DNA of 8,730 bases from Candidatus Uhrbacteria bacterium (GTDB lineage: Bacteria > Patescibacteriota > Patescibacteriia > UBA9934 > GWF2-40-263), in the NCBI GenBank assembly GCA_023246275.1, contig JAHFIS010000020.1, forward strand, positions 1-8,730, given 5' to 3'. A model generated the notes under the pieces. It was not told the DNA's origin. It saw nothing but the letters and a program-made list of their open reading frames with translations, and made no database searches. Made by a program: the position numbers and the translations under genes. Of this stretch, positions 1 to 6,754 are shown in pieces; the stretch's first letter is position 1, and each line of letters begins with the position of its first letter.

Positions 1-940
1 GCGCGACGGCTCCCGCGACGATCGGCGACGCGACGGACGTCCCGTCCCATCCGCCCTCGTAATACTCCGAAAACCCCTCCCATGCCGCGTCCTGGTACAT
101 CGTCCCGAACACGTCCATGCCCGGCGCCGAAATGTCCGTGCAGTTCGATCCGTAATTTGAAAAATCTGCCTTCGCGTCCTCTTCCGTCGTCGCCGCGACC
201 CCGATGACCCAATCGTCGCCCCCCTCGCCGAAGCACACCGGGTACACCGGCGTCTCGTCAAGATTCAGCCCGCCGTGCTTGTCGTTTCCAACCGCCGCAA
301 CCACGGAAACACCCGCGTCAAACGCGTCGTGGATGTCCTGCTGGAGCGCCGCGTCCGCGTCGAACCCTGTGAACGAGAGGTTGATGACGTTCGCGCCGTT
401 CGCGATGGCGTACGCGATGGCTTCCCGCGCCTTCCCCGAGTCGCCGGAGCCATAGTCGTCAAGAATCCGGAGCGGCATGATCTGCGTCTGCCACGAAACG
501 CCCGCGACCCCCTCGCCATTGTTCCCGACCGCGCCAATGATCCCCGCCACGACCGTCCCGTGCGCCACGCCGTCGACGGTAGAGGCGTCGCTCACGTTCG
601 GCTCCGGCGTGTCGTCACCGTCTACGAAGTCCCATCCGTGCGCGTCGTCGACGTACCCGTTCCCGTCGTCGTCGATCCCGTTCCCCGCGATCTCCCCGGC
701 GTTCGTCCAAATGTTCTCAGCGATATCGGGATGGTTCGGATCCACGCCCGAGTCGAGCACCGCGACCACGGTCTGCCGCGTTCCCGTCCCGACGTCCCAC
801 GCCGCCGGCGCGCCGATCTTTTCGAGATACCACTGGTTGGAATAGAGAGGATCGTTGGGAGTGCGCGCAAAAACAGGAGCGCAAACGAAAAGACCGAGCA
901 GAACGGTCGCGACGATTCTACGCGGTCTCATGTTGGTCAT
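1..940 (-). CDS. Secreted subtilisin-like serine protease (peptidase S8), C-terminus beyond the window
   Basis: An exported endopeptidase of the subtilase (S8) family; 313 residues are visible. All catalytic landmarks are present in the right order: Asp63 in VVAVLDSGVD, His127 in VAHGTVVAGI, the oxyanion Asn in VVAAVGND, and Ser302 in GTSVASP. The N-terminus is a signal peptide with a basic start (RPRR), a hydrophobic core (VLLGLFVCAPVFA) and likely cleavage after VFA at residue 25, so it acts outside the membrane. Between Asp and His lies an acidic insert, NGIDDDGNGYVDD, of the kind seen in many bacterial subtilases and probably Ca2+-binding. The start is ATG at 940 or the in-frame ATG at 931; an ATG at 950 is in another frame and hits a stop quickly. 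No good ribosome binding site is seen. The gene begins 27 bases after the TPR gene and is probably co-transcribed with it. The substrate is unknown; the neighbouring surface protein is a reasonable guess. Any C-terminal domain is not visible. Confidence 0.93.
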   Translation of the reverse strand, partial: MTNMRPRRIVATVLLGLFVCAPVFARTPNDPLYSNQWYLEKIGAPAAWDVGTGTRQTVVAVLDSGVDPNHPDIAENIWTNAGEIAGNGIDDDGNGYVDDAHGWDFVDGDDTPEPNVSDASTVDGVAHGTVVAGIIGAVGNNGEGVAGVSWQTQIMPLRILDDYGSGDSGKAREAIAYAIANGANVINLSFTGFDADAALQQDIHDAFDAGVSVVAAVGNDKHGGLNLDETPVYPVCFGEGGDDWVIGVAATTEEDAKADFSNYGSNCTDISAPGMDVFGTMYQDAAWEGFSEYYEGGWDGTSVASPIVAGAVA

Positions 941-967
941 AACGTGTCATTGTGAAGGACGCGCGAA

Positions 968-1690
968 CTATTTGCCGTTCGCCTTTTCCGCCTTCAGCTT
1001 CGCAAGCGTGTCCGTGATCGACGTGTCCTTCGGCGACAGCGTGTGCGCCACCTCGTAGTGCGAGATCGCCTCGTCGAGCTTGTCGTGGCTCGCATACCAG
1101 TCGCCAAGCGCGGTCAGAAGACCGGGGGTCTGGCCGAGGTTCGCGATGGCCGCCTCGAGAATCGTCTGGATCTTCGCGTCATCCTCAGGGAAATGCTGGT
1201 TGATGAGATCGACGAGCTTGAGGTACGTGGGCTCGTACGCCTCGAGGTCGGAAACCTTGATGAGCGACGCCTTCGCTCCGACAAAGTCTCCCATCTCAAT
1301 CTGCGCCTGCGCCAGGTTCTCGAGCGCCGGAGGGTCGGTGGGGTTGGTGCGGAGAATGTCGCGATACGTATCCGAAGCCTTCTGCAAGTCGCCCGTCTCG
1401 TAATACAGGTTCGCAAGCTCAAGGACCAGGCTGGTGTCCCGCTTCCCGTTCTTCTCGTTATCCGCGATCTGCGCCTCCAGCGGCGCGATCTTGTCCGTGA
1501 AGGCCTTCATCTGCTCCACGGACATCCCGCGGTCTACGACGGTGGTAATAGAATCCGAATTTGGCACGAGATCCTTCCCAGGGACTTTCGTTCCGCTCGT
1601 CGCGGCGCGATAGATCCAAACTCCGCCAAGAATGACAATGATGAGAATGGCTGCGATGATCTTGATCCACTTCGGGTTGAATTCTTTCAT
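968..1690 (-). CDS. Membrane-anchored TPR-repeat protein
   Basis: A 240-residue protein with one N-terminal membrane segment (about residues 8-27, IIAAILIIVILGGVWIY) preceded by lysines, so the C-terminal part probably lies outside the membrane. After a linker and a short coil-like stretch (about 57-82) come tetratricopeptide repeats. One spans about 85-118 (LANLYYETGDLQKASDTYRD), the next about 119-152 (ENLAQAQIEMGDFVGAKASL), then a divergent one, and a clear last one about 188-221 (LGDWYASHDKLDEAISHYE). TPR proteins are protein-protein scaffolds; no catalytic motif is visible. It lies between the S-layer-like gene and the exported protease, which suggests a role in envelope assembly, but the partner cannot be read from sequence. 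The ATG at 1690 directly precedes the charged N-terminus and follows a good promoter at very short distance. No Shine-Dalgarno sequence is seen. It ends with TAG and a lysine-rich tail. Confidence 0.9.
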   Translation of the reverse strand: MKEFNPKWIKIIAAILIIVILGGVWIYRAATSGTKVPGKDLVPNSDSITTVVDRGMSVEQMKAFTDKIAPLEAQIADNEKNGKRDTSLVLELANLYYETGDLQKASDTYRDILRTNPTDPPALENLAQAQIEMGDFVGAKASLIKVSDLEAYEPTYLKLVDLINQHFPEDDAKIQTILEAAIANLGQTPGLLTALGDWYASHDKLDEAISHYEVAHTLSPKDTSITDTLAKLKAEKANGK

Positions 1691-1699
1691 ATCGATCGC

Positions 1700-1728
1700 A
1701 TTTTAGGCATAAACCGCTAAAAAGACAA
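1700..1728 (-). promoter_or_regulatory. Sigma70-like promoter of the TPR gene, nearly leaderless
   Basis: On the minus strand, TTGTCT (1723-1728, 4/6 to TTGACA) and TAAAAT (1700-1705, 5/6 to TATAAT) are separated by exactly 17 bases. The -10 box ends 9 bases before the ATG at 1690, so transcription would begin only a few bases upstream of the start codon. It lies just past the putative terminator of the S-layer-like gene, which fits an independent unit for the TPR and protease genes. Confidence 0.6.
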
Positions 1729-1735
1729 GCAAACC

Positions 1736-1759
1736 AAAAGCACTGCCTTTCGGCAGTGC
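1736..1759 (-). terminator. Intrinsic terminator-like hairpin after the S-layer-like gene
   Basis: Read on the minus strand, GCACTGCC (1759-1752), a GAAA tetraloop (1751-1748) and GGCAGTGC (1747-1740) form a perfect 8-bp stem followed by TTTT and then an imperfect T-rich run down to about 1719. There is no T-run on the plus-strand side, so it points with the minus-strand genes. It lies 115 bases past the S-layer stop and upstream of the TPR promoter. The T-tract is interrupted by GG, so read-through into the TPR and protease genes is possible. Confidence 0.7.
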
Positions 1760-1795
1760 CATGGATCCTCGGCATCCGGAACTCCGGCGCGGGCG

Positions 1796-1821
1796 GGGAC
1801 GGCCGATTGCTCGGACGTCCC
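1796..1821 (-). other. Strong GNRA-capped hairpin in the 3' UTR of the S-layer-like gene
   Basis: In the minus-strand RNA, GGGACG (1821-1816) pairs with CGTCCC (1801-1796). After a single T/C mismatch (1815/1802), CCGA (1814-1811) pairs with TCGG (1806-1803), closed by the tetraloop GCAA (1810-1807). This gives ten base pairs with a stable GNRA loop. No T-run follows, so it is not a classical terminator by itself. A stabilising 3' UTR element or a partner of the terminator hairpin about 37 bases downstream is more likely. The rest of the 1760-1873 spacer shows nothing else recognisable. Confidence 0.55.
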
Positions 1822-1873
1822 TCGGTCCCGCCGTGGAGAAAAGGGATGGGCGAAGAAGGGTGATCAAGTACGA

Positions 1874-4800
1874 TTAGTACTGGATCGTTCCGCCCGTGAC
1901 CGGGAGGTTCTTGATGAGGTCTCCGTCGAAACCATCACCTTCGTTATCGAAGGAATCGTCGTTCCAGTTGATGGCATCCATGCCATCGGCTGCCGAGGCC
2001 TCGTCCTGGTCCGGAATCTCGATGCGGATCGCATCGTCGTCACCGGCGTTGGCACCAAGCGTGTCAACCTTCAGAACGTAGGTCTTGGTTTCGCCGGCGC
2101 CAATCTCTTCGGCACCAGCGGCGGCAGCAAGGTTCAGCCTGGCGTATGCAACGGTGTCGCTGCATCCAACTCCATCGGCGTCGAAGAAGGTCCAGCCACC
2201 CACGTCAAGCTTGGTGGAAGAATCGTCCGCGTCGTAGAAGGTGAAGTTACTGTCCGTATTGAGCTCTCCGCAGGAGCTCCAGACACCACCGGCGTCCGAA
2301 GTAACAACCTTGAAGAGCACGGAGTTCAGCGTGACGTAGCCACGCGAGTCGGCCGCGACGTTGAAGCGGAACACTTCGGAGTCGCCCGCGACGCCGGCGC
2401 CCGACGGGCTGCCAGAGGCGAGGGAAAGGGTCGGCTTGGTCTTGTGGAGCGTCATCGTGTTGGCGGCAATCACGTTGTCGCCCGTGTAGTCCGTGATGGT
2501 TTCGCCCGAGGCGGAACCGATGGCCTCGAAGTTGTCATCGGTCAGGTCGAGCTCGATGGTGTCGCCAGCGGACGCGGCCGTCGAGGACACGGAAGCCGTG
2601 TCGATCGTGACGGTCAGCGTGCGGCTCGATTCGGTCGGGACGTAGAGGTCCAGGCCGTCGAACGAGACGACGCCGCTCGAGAGGTATCCGGACTTCGTTT
2701 CCGTGGCGCCGGCGCTGTTCGTGTAGGAGATCTTCACGACAGAAGCGACGTCATCGGCCGTTCCCGCGTTGTCGAGTTCGATGTGATTCACGACGAACGG
2801 CTCGTCGGAAGCGGTGAACTTGAACTTGGACATGGCCACACCCGTGGAAGCTCCAAGGATGATGGTGGAGTTGGCCGTGGATCCGTCAAGGGAAACCGCG
2901 AGGCTGCCCATGTCGGAGAGGGTGATCGTCGTCACCGCGCCGTTGGTGTTGCTTGTTCCGACGTTGGTGGAGACATCCTGGCCATCGCCGTCTTCCGCCA
3001 CGACGTCCTCATCGTTCGCGATGCCGAACGCGAAGGCGTCGTCATCACCGCTCGTGAGATCCGTGTTGGAGAAGTCACACTTGAGGATGAGCTTGGACGT
3101 TTCGCCAGCGGCGACGGTCCAGTTGAAGCTCTGGAACTCAAGGTTGGCATCGCCGGAGTTGTCCGTCGGCGATTCCGGACCGTCCACGAGGGAGCCGGAT
3201 TCGCTGTCGTACAGCGAGCAGGAGGAAACGTAGTCGCCCACGTCGATGTTGTCATCGTTGAAGTCCGTGACTTCCGCGTCGTCGGAACCGGTCACCGCGT
3301 AGGTGATGTCGGTCACCGTGACGTCGGACGCGTTGCCAGCCTCAAAGTTGAAGCCGGAAACGGAGACTCCCGTGGAACCCTTAACGAAGAGCCCGGAGGA
3401 CGGCGGGGTCGAGGCGTTCGCGTCGAGGGAAGCGTCCACCGTCGTGAAGTTGTGACCCGTGATGTCCGAGGACGGGGTGATGTCGGTGACATCGTCGCCA
3501 TTCGCGTCTTCCGCGACGACGGATCCCATGACGATGGCAACGTAGTACACGTTGTCCGCCGGGGTGTTCACGTCGACGTCGGCCGTGACCATAAGGTCGA
3601 CGGACTCGCCGGACTGCAGGGTCTGGTCGTCCGTGAAGGTCACGGTGTCCGCTGCGTCCTCGTCACCGGAAAGGTCTTCCGGTCCCATCCAGACGCTGCC
3701 GTCGCTCTCGCGAATGGCGATGTTCTGAAGGTTGAGGTCGCCGCTGTCCTGAACGAGGCCGTTGTCGGCATCGCCTCCGCTGGTGGAGGAATTGACGTTC
3801 ACGTCGAACTCCTTCAGCGTCGTGTAGTTCTCGGCCGTGATGGTGAAGTCCATCAGGTCCTGCTCGTTGGAATCGACCTGGATGTCGTCAGCCGCCGGGC
3901 CGTTGAAGGCGAAGGTCAGCTGGCCGCCCTGGATCGTGGAGAACGAGCAGTTGTCGCCATCGCCGCACTGCGAGCCAGTGTCGCCGTAGGTGCCGTCAAC
4001 GTCGAGGTCGACGCCGAGGTTGAAGCCGTAGTCGCTGCCCACCGCAACGACGTCCGTGGCCGCCTCGATGCCAACGCCGATGGTGTCGCCGGACTGTCCG
4101 CCGATGTCAGCGGAAACGGTCAGGTTGGCGTTGTCGCCGTCCTTGATGAAGAGGCCGCTCGTGAGCACGAAGGTCACGAGGTCGCCGCTCACCGTACCGG
4201 TGGCGAGGACGGTGCTGGCCTTCTTCAGCTTGTAGTTGGAGTGGTCGGAAGCCTGGTCCACGTTGATCGTGACCTGGGAGAGCGTGGCGTCCTCGGTATG
4301 CGCAGTCACCTTGAACTTCGCAATGTCCGCGCCCGTCTCGCCGATCGTCGGATCGGTGATGGAACCGGTCTTGTCGATCTCAACCGTTCCGGCGTCCGTC
4401 GTGGAGAAGGTCATGGTGTTGCCCGAGATCGGGAACGAACCGGAGACCGTCGCCGTCGAGGTGACGGAGGAAGCGCTCGAGAGCGCGAAGCTCGCCGTGT
4501 CGCCGCCGACCGCGTCGGTGGAAACGTCCGAGCGCACCGACACGTAGGTGGAGGCGCCGGAGGCAAGGGAGATTCCAAGGCCCGAGAAGGTCACGTTGCG
4601 CGTGGACGAGTTGATGGACCGGGCGTCCGTCAAGCGCACAGAGCCTTCGTACAGGTAGGAGTTGTCAATGTCGGAGAGCGAGCCGATGCCGCCGAGATGG
4701 AAGACCATCTGGGAGACGCTGGCCGATCCGGAGGACGCCATCAGCTTCACCTTCGTGAAGGAGACGGAGGCCGCTCCGCCCGGAACCGTCGCGGAAGCCG

Positions 4801-5557
4801 GGGTGTCGGAGGCAAGGGAGACCGAGAGGCCGCCCGTGACCGCCGTTCCAAGCTGGGCCGCGTCGATCAGGGAAGACTCGGCGGACGAGAGCTCCGTTCC
4901 AGCCGAGAGGCCGGAGAGGGTGACGCTCGAACCGTCGAGAAGGTTGCGGGACTGCAGCCAGTTGGCGGAGGCACCAGCGGAGGTGACCATGCGCTTCGAG
5001 CTGCCGCTCACGAGGTAGTTGGATCCGCCCATCGACACGTAGGCGCCGTTGAAGGCGTTCGTGGCCGACGTGAGGGAGGTACCGACGGTGTAGTCGACGA
5101 AAAAGGTGTCGGCCACGTCATCGATCATGGTGTTCCAGTCGGAACCGGCAAGACCGGAAGCGACGCTCTCGGACTCGATCCAGCGGATCTGGCCCTCCGG
5201 CGTGACGACGTAGGTCTTCGGGTCGCTCTGGATCTTGATCCAGCGGGATCCGGCGCGGTACACGACGTTCCCGGCGAGCGGGATGGCCGCGAGGGCGCTG
5301 TCGGAGATGGTCTGGACGCCCGAGTAGTCCGAGTACCAGGAGAAATACGTCTTCTCGTTCGGGAAGGCGTAGCGGGAGCCGTCAGAGCCGTAGTAGTAGA
5401 GAGTGGAAAGGGTGGTGCCCTTGATGACGCTGCCGGCAGAAGCGGCGTGCGCGGTCATCGGGGCGACGAAGGAAGAGATGCCAACGGACCACAGGATGGT
5501 CGCAGCTGCGACGGCCGTGGTGAAGGCCTTCTTTCCCATGTTGAGGGAGTCGGTCAT
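1874..5557 (-). CDS. Large secreted S-layer-like surface protein with Ig-like repeats
   Basis: A 1,227-residue exported protein, probably the main surface-layer or adhesin-type protein of the cell. The start at ATG 5557 begins MTDSLNMGKKAF followed by a hydrophobic core (about 13-32) and a cut site after AHA at residue 38; ATG 5539 is equally possible, while the ATG at 5632 only adds a non-signal-like extension. Residues about 43-210 form an N-terminal domain with DGSRYAFPNEKTYFSWY and DPKTYVVTPEGQIRWIES, typical as I recall of Patescibacteria surface proteins. Residues about 243-1200 hold roughly six beta-rich, Ser/Thr/Asp-rich modules. The acidic tail (1194-1227) ends DLIKNLPVTGGTIQY. The protein is very acidic and poor in lysine, with loops such as DANGDD and DGDGQD that could bind Ca2+; its few cysteines might form disulfides. 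It follows a sigma/anti-sigma pair and precedes a TPR protein and an exported protease. No LPXTG motif, SLH domain or C-terminal membrane anchor is seen. No Shine-Dalgarno sequence precedes it. Surface location is fairly sure; the S-layer role is inferred. Confidence 0.88.
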   Translation of the reverse strand: MTDSLNMGKKAFTTAVAAATILWSVGISSFVAPMTAHAASAGSVIKGTTLSTLYYYGSDGSRYAFPNEKTYFSWYSDYSGVQTISDSALAAIPLAGNVVYRAGSRWIKIQSDPKTYVVTPEGQIRWIESESVASGLAGSDWNTMIDDVADTFFVDYTVGTSLTSATNAFNGAYVSMGGSNYLVSGSSKRMVTSAGASANWLQSRNLLDGSSVTLSGLSAGTELSSAESSLIDAAQLGTAVTGGLSVSLASDTPASATVPGGAASVSFTKVKLMASSGSASVSQMVFHLGGIGSLSDIDNSYLYEGSVRLTDARSINSSTRNVTFSGLGISLASGASTYVSVRSDVSTDAVGGDTASFALSSASSVTSTATVSGSFPISGNTMTFSTTDAGTVEIDKTGSITDPTIGETGADIAKFKVTAHTEDATLSQVTINVDQASDHSNYKLKKASTVLATGTVSGDLVTFVLTSGLFIKDGDNANLTVSADIGGQSGDTIGVGIEAATDVVAVGSDYGFNLGVDLDVDGTYGDTGSQCGDGDNCSFSTIQGGQLTFAFNGPAADDIQVDSNEQDLMDFTITAENYTTLKEFDVNVNSSTSGGDADNGLVQDSGDLNLQNIAIRESDGSVWMGPEDLSGDEDAADTVTFTDDQTLQSGESVDLMVTADVDVNTPADNVYYVAIVMGSVVAEDANGDDVTDITPSSDITGHNFTTVDASLDANASTPPSSGLFVKGSTGVSVSGFNFEAGNASDVTVTDITYAVTGSDDAEVTDFNDDNIDVGDYVSSCSLYDSESGSLVDGPESPTDNSGDANLEFQSFNWTVAAGETSKLILKCDFSNTDLTSGDDDAFAFGIANDEDVVAEDGDGQDVSTNVGTSNTNGAVTTITLSDMGSLAVSLDGSTANSTIILGASTGVAMSKFKFTASDEPFVVNHIELDNAGTADDVASVVKISYTNSAGATETKSGYLSSGVVSFDGLDLYVPTESSRTLTVTIDTASVSSTAASAGDTIELDLTDDNFEAIGSASGETITDYTGDNVIAANTMTLHKTKPTLSLASGSPSGAGVAGDSEVFRFNVAADSRGYVTLNSVLFKVVTSDAGGVWSSCGELNTDSNFTFYDADDSSTKLDVGGWTFFDADGVGCSDTVAYARLNLAAAAGAEEIGAGETKTYVLKVDTLGANAGDDDAIRIEIPDQDEASAADGMDAINWNDDSFDNEGDGFDGDLIKNLPVTGGTIQY
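1958..4831 (-). repeat. About six Ig-like modules within the S-layer-like protein
   Basis: The modules share a weak pattern. A strand such as SFTKVKL, AKFKVTA, MDFTITA, SGFNFEA, SKFKFTA or FRFNVAA opens the module. Later comes a 'sGD..f.i......v.a.d..G.dv' motif: SGDTIGVGIEAATDVVAVGS, YVAIVMGSVVAEDANGDDV, FAFGIANDEDVVAEDGDGQD, AGDTIELDLTDDNFEAIGSA and AGDDDAIRIEIPDQDEAS. Spacing is about 120-175 residues. The repeats are strongly diverged at DNA level apart from short stretches such as the codons for VVAED, so they are an old duplication series rather than recent tandem copies. Module borders are approximate. Confidence 0.65.
4943..5422 (-). repeat. Three-fold aromatic repeat in the N-terminal domain of the S-layer-like protein
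   Basis: Three segments of about 30-35 residues look related: LYYYGSDGSRYAFPNEKTYF with SWYSD, VVYRAGSRWIKIQSDPKTYV with RWIESES, and AYVSMGGSNYLVSGSSKRMV with NWLQSRN. Each has an aromatic or Val strand, a Gly turn, a Tyr or Trp strand, a basic residue before a hydrophobic strand, and a Trp near the end. This suggests beta-hairpin or blade-like units. The similarity was judged by eye and is weak in the third copy. Confidence 0.4.
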
Positions 5558-5701
5558 AATTATTGTAAGTGTGTAGCGATTATTCACATGCGCACAAGCG
5601 GCTTGGCAGCCTCGACTTTTCAGCGTGTGCACGTCCTTAGCAAAGTAAGGCGGGGTGAAAGCCCTGGCTTGACGTCCGACGTTCGGGCGCCAGACCAGAG
5701 C
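5558..5701 (-). other. Intergenic leader between the anti-sigma candidate and S-layer-like gene, with RNA hairpins
   Basis: In minus-strand RNA, AAGCTCTGG (5703-5695, overlapping the anti-sigma stop codon) can pair with CCAGGGCTT (5667-5659): nine pairs with one G-U, enclosing a 27-base loop. Only a short TTTC follows, so any terminator would be weak. Further down, GTGCACA (5632-5626) can pair with TGTGCGC (5596-5590), with a small GGCT/AGCC hairpin inside. TACAAT lies 4 bases before the ATG at 5557 but no -35 box sits at the right distance. No known riboswitch was recognised. The spacer probably holds the S-layer promoter or an attenuation element, but I cannot fix which. Confidence 0.35.
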
Positions 5702-6754
5702 TTACGCTCCGGTGGTGATGTCAATTTCGAGCTCGGTGATGATATCCTCGGAATGCGTGACGTCCGTGTCGATTTCGGCGAGCAGGTCGAACGACTTGCG
5801 GAACCCTCCGCTTGCGAACGCTTCCATCGCCTTCTGGATCTCATCCTCGTGCGCGTTCGCGTCGGACTTCGCGTCCTTGATCCTGTCGGCGAACGTCGGG
5901 TCGACCGTCGTCCGCTTCGCGAGCACCCCGTCGATGACCGCGAGGCGTCCGATGGAGAGGGCGATGCGCGTGTTCAGGTCCTTCAGCTTCGCCTGGAAGC
6001 TCTTTTGGAGCGATTCGGTGGTGACCGGCTGTTCGTTCGTCTCATTGCTCGTGACGATCGTGTTCAGCGCCTGCGCCCCGCTGTCCTGCGCCGCGGCGAC
6101 CGCCCCGGCGACGTCGCCCTTGTTCGCGTCGGACACCTGTGGCTCGGACTGCGCGATGGTCGCCTGGAACTCGTCGGTCTTCTGTCCGACCACGATGGCA
6201 AGCGCGGCCGCCTGGCCCGGGTCCGAGTTTTGCACGTTCATCAGCTCGTCGTTGACCGAGGCAATCTCGAGCTTGAACCCGTCGACCGCGGCCTTGACCT
6301 TCTCGTCCATTCCGTCCGCGTTCGAGCTCGTGATCGCGTTCAGCTCGTCGAGCCGGCGACCCGCGAATTCCGCGTGGAGCTTTGCGCGCTGCTCGCCCGA
6401 TGTCGAGAGCGTGATCTGCGCGTGCTCGGTGGCGAGCTTCACCGGATAGAGGACGTCGCCCGGCACGGAGTCGAACGAGGCGTTCACCGTGGCGACCCAG
6501 CTTCCGAAGATGAGCATGACCGCGGAGAAGCCGACGGACAGGGGCTTGAGCCAGACGTTCGACATCTGCCAGGAGAAGTAGTCGACGTAGTCCTTCGCCG
6601 TGAGCGACACCGGACGCCTCTCGGAAGACTCCATCCCGATCTTGGCGGAAATCTTGTTCCAGACCAGATCCATCCGTTCATCGGAATAGTCGCCCCCGAA
6701 TTCGGGGGCGTTCTTATGGGATCGAAGAAATTTTTCCAGCTCTCGGGTCGTCAT
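5702..6754 (-). CDS. Membrane-anchored DUF5667-type protein, probable anti-sigma factor
   Basis: A 350-residue protein, probably the regulator of the sigma factor it overlaps. Residues 1-66 are a charged, soluble N-terminus beginning MTTRELEKFLRSHK; one membrane segment spans about 68-91 (PLSVGFSAVMLIFGSWVATV). Just outside it comes SVPGDVLYPVKLATEHAQIT and then RAKLHAEFAGRRLDEL (residues about 96-137), the signature of DUF5667, a domain often found in proteins encoded next to ECF sigma factors. The rest (about 140-350) is helical, Ala/Asp/Glu-rich and looks coiled-coil-like, with no motif I recognise. The inferred topology puts the N-terminus in the cytoplasm, where it could bind sigma, and the large C-terminal part outside, where it could sense the envelope. 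No zinc-binding HxxxCxxC motif of the ZAS class is present. The ATG at 6754 overlaps the sigma stop as ATGA, implying translational coupling. The stop is TAA. The anti-sigma role is inferred from context. Confidence 0.85.
   Translation of the reverse strand: MTTRELEKFLRSHKNAPEFGGDYSDERMDLVWNKISAKIGMESSERRPVSLTAKDYVDYFSWQMSNVWLKPLSVGFSAVMLIFGSWVATVNASFDSVPGDVLYPVKLATEHAQITLSTSGEQRAKLHAEFAGRRLDELNAITSSNADGMDEKVKAAVDGFKLEIASVNDELMNVQNSDPGQAAALAIVVGQKTDEFQATIAQSEPQVSDANKGDVAGAVAAAQDSGAQALNTIVTSNETNEQPVTTESLQKSFQAKLKDLNTRIALSIGRLAVIDGVLAKRTTVDPTFADRIKDAKSDANAHEDEIQKAMEAFASGGFRKSFDLLAEIDTDVTHSEDIITELEIDITTGA

Noticed and set aside
275..955. Open frame of 226 codons on the plus strand opposite the subtilase
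   Set aside because: The minus strand encodes an intact catalytic triad in the right order. The plus-strand frame is Arg/Val-rich with no domain.
1740..1759. Perfect hairpin as an operator or insertion-sequence end
   Set aside because: The GAAA loop and following minus-strand T-run fit a terminator. No transposase or matching second copy is seen in the window.
5558..5632. Longer N-terminus for the S-layer-like protein, starting at ATG 5632
   Set aside because: The extra 25 residues include Cys, Arg and His and would bury the signal peptide. The lysine-plus-hydrophobic start is only reached at 5557 or 5539.
6751..6754. TGA recoding (alternative genetic code of some CPR lineages)
   Set aside because: TGA ends both the sigma gene and the HTH gene exactly at ATGA overlaps with intact downstream genes, and both proteins are complete at that point. 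Standard stop use is the simpler reading.
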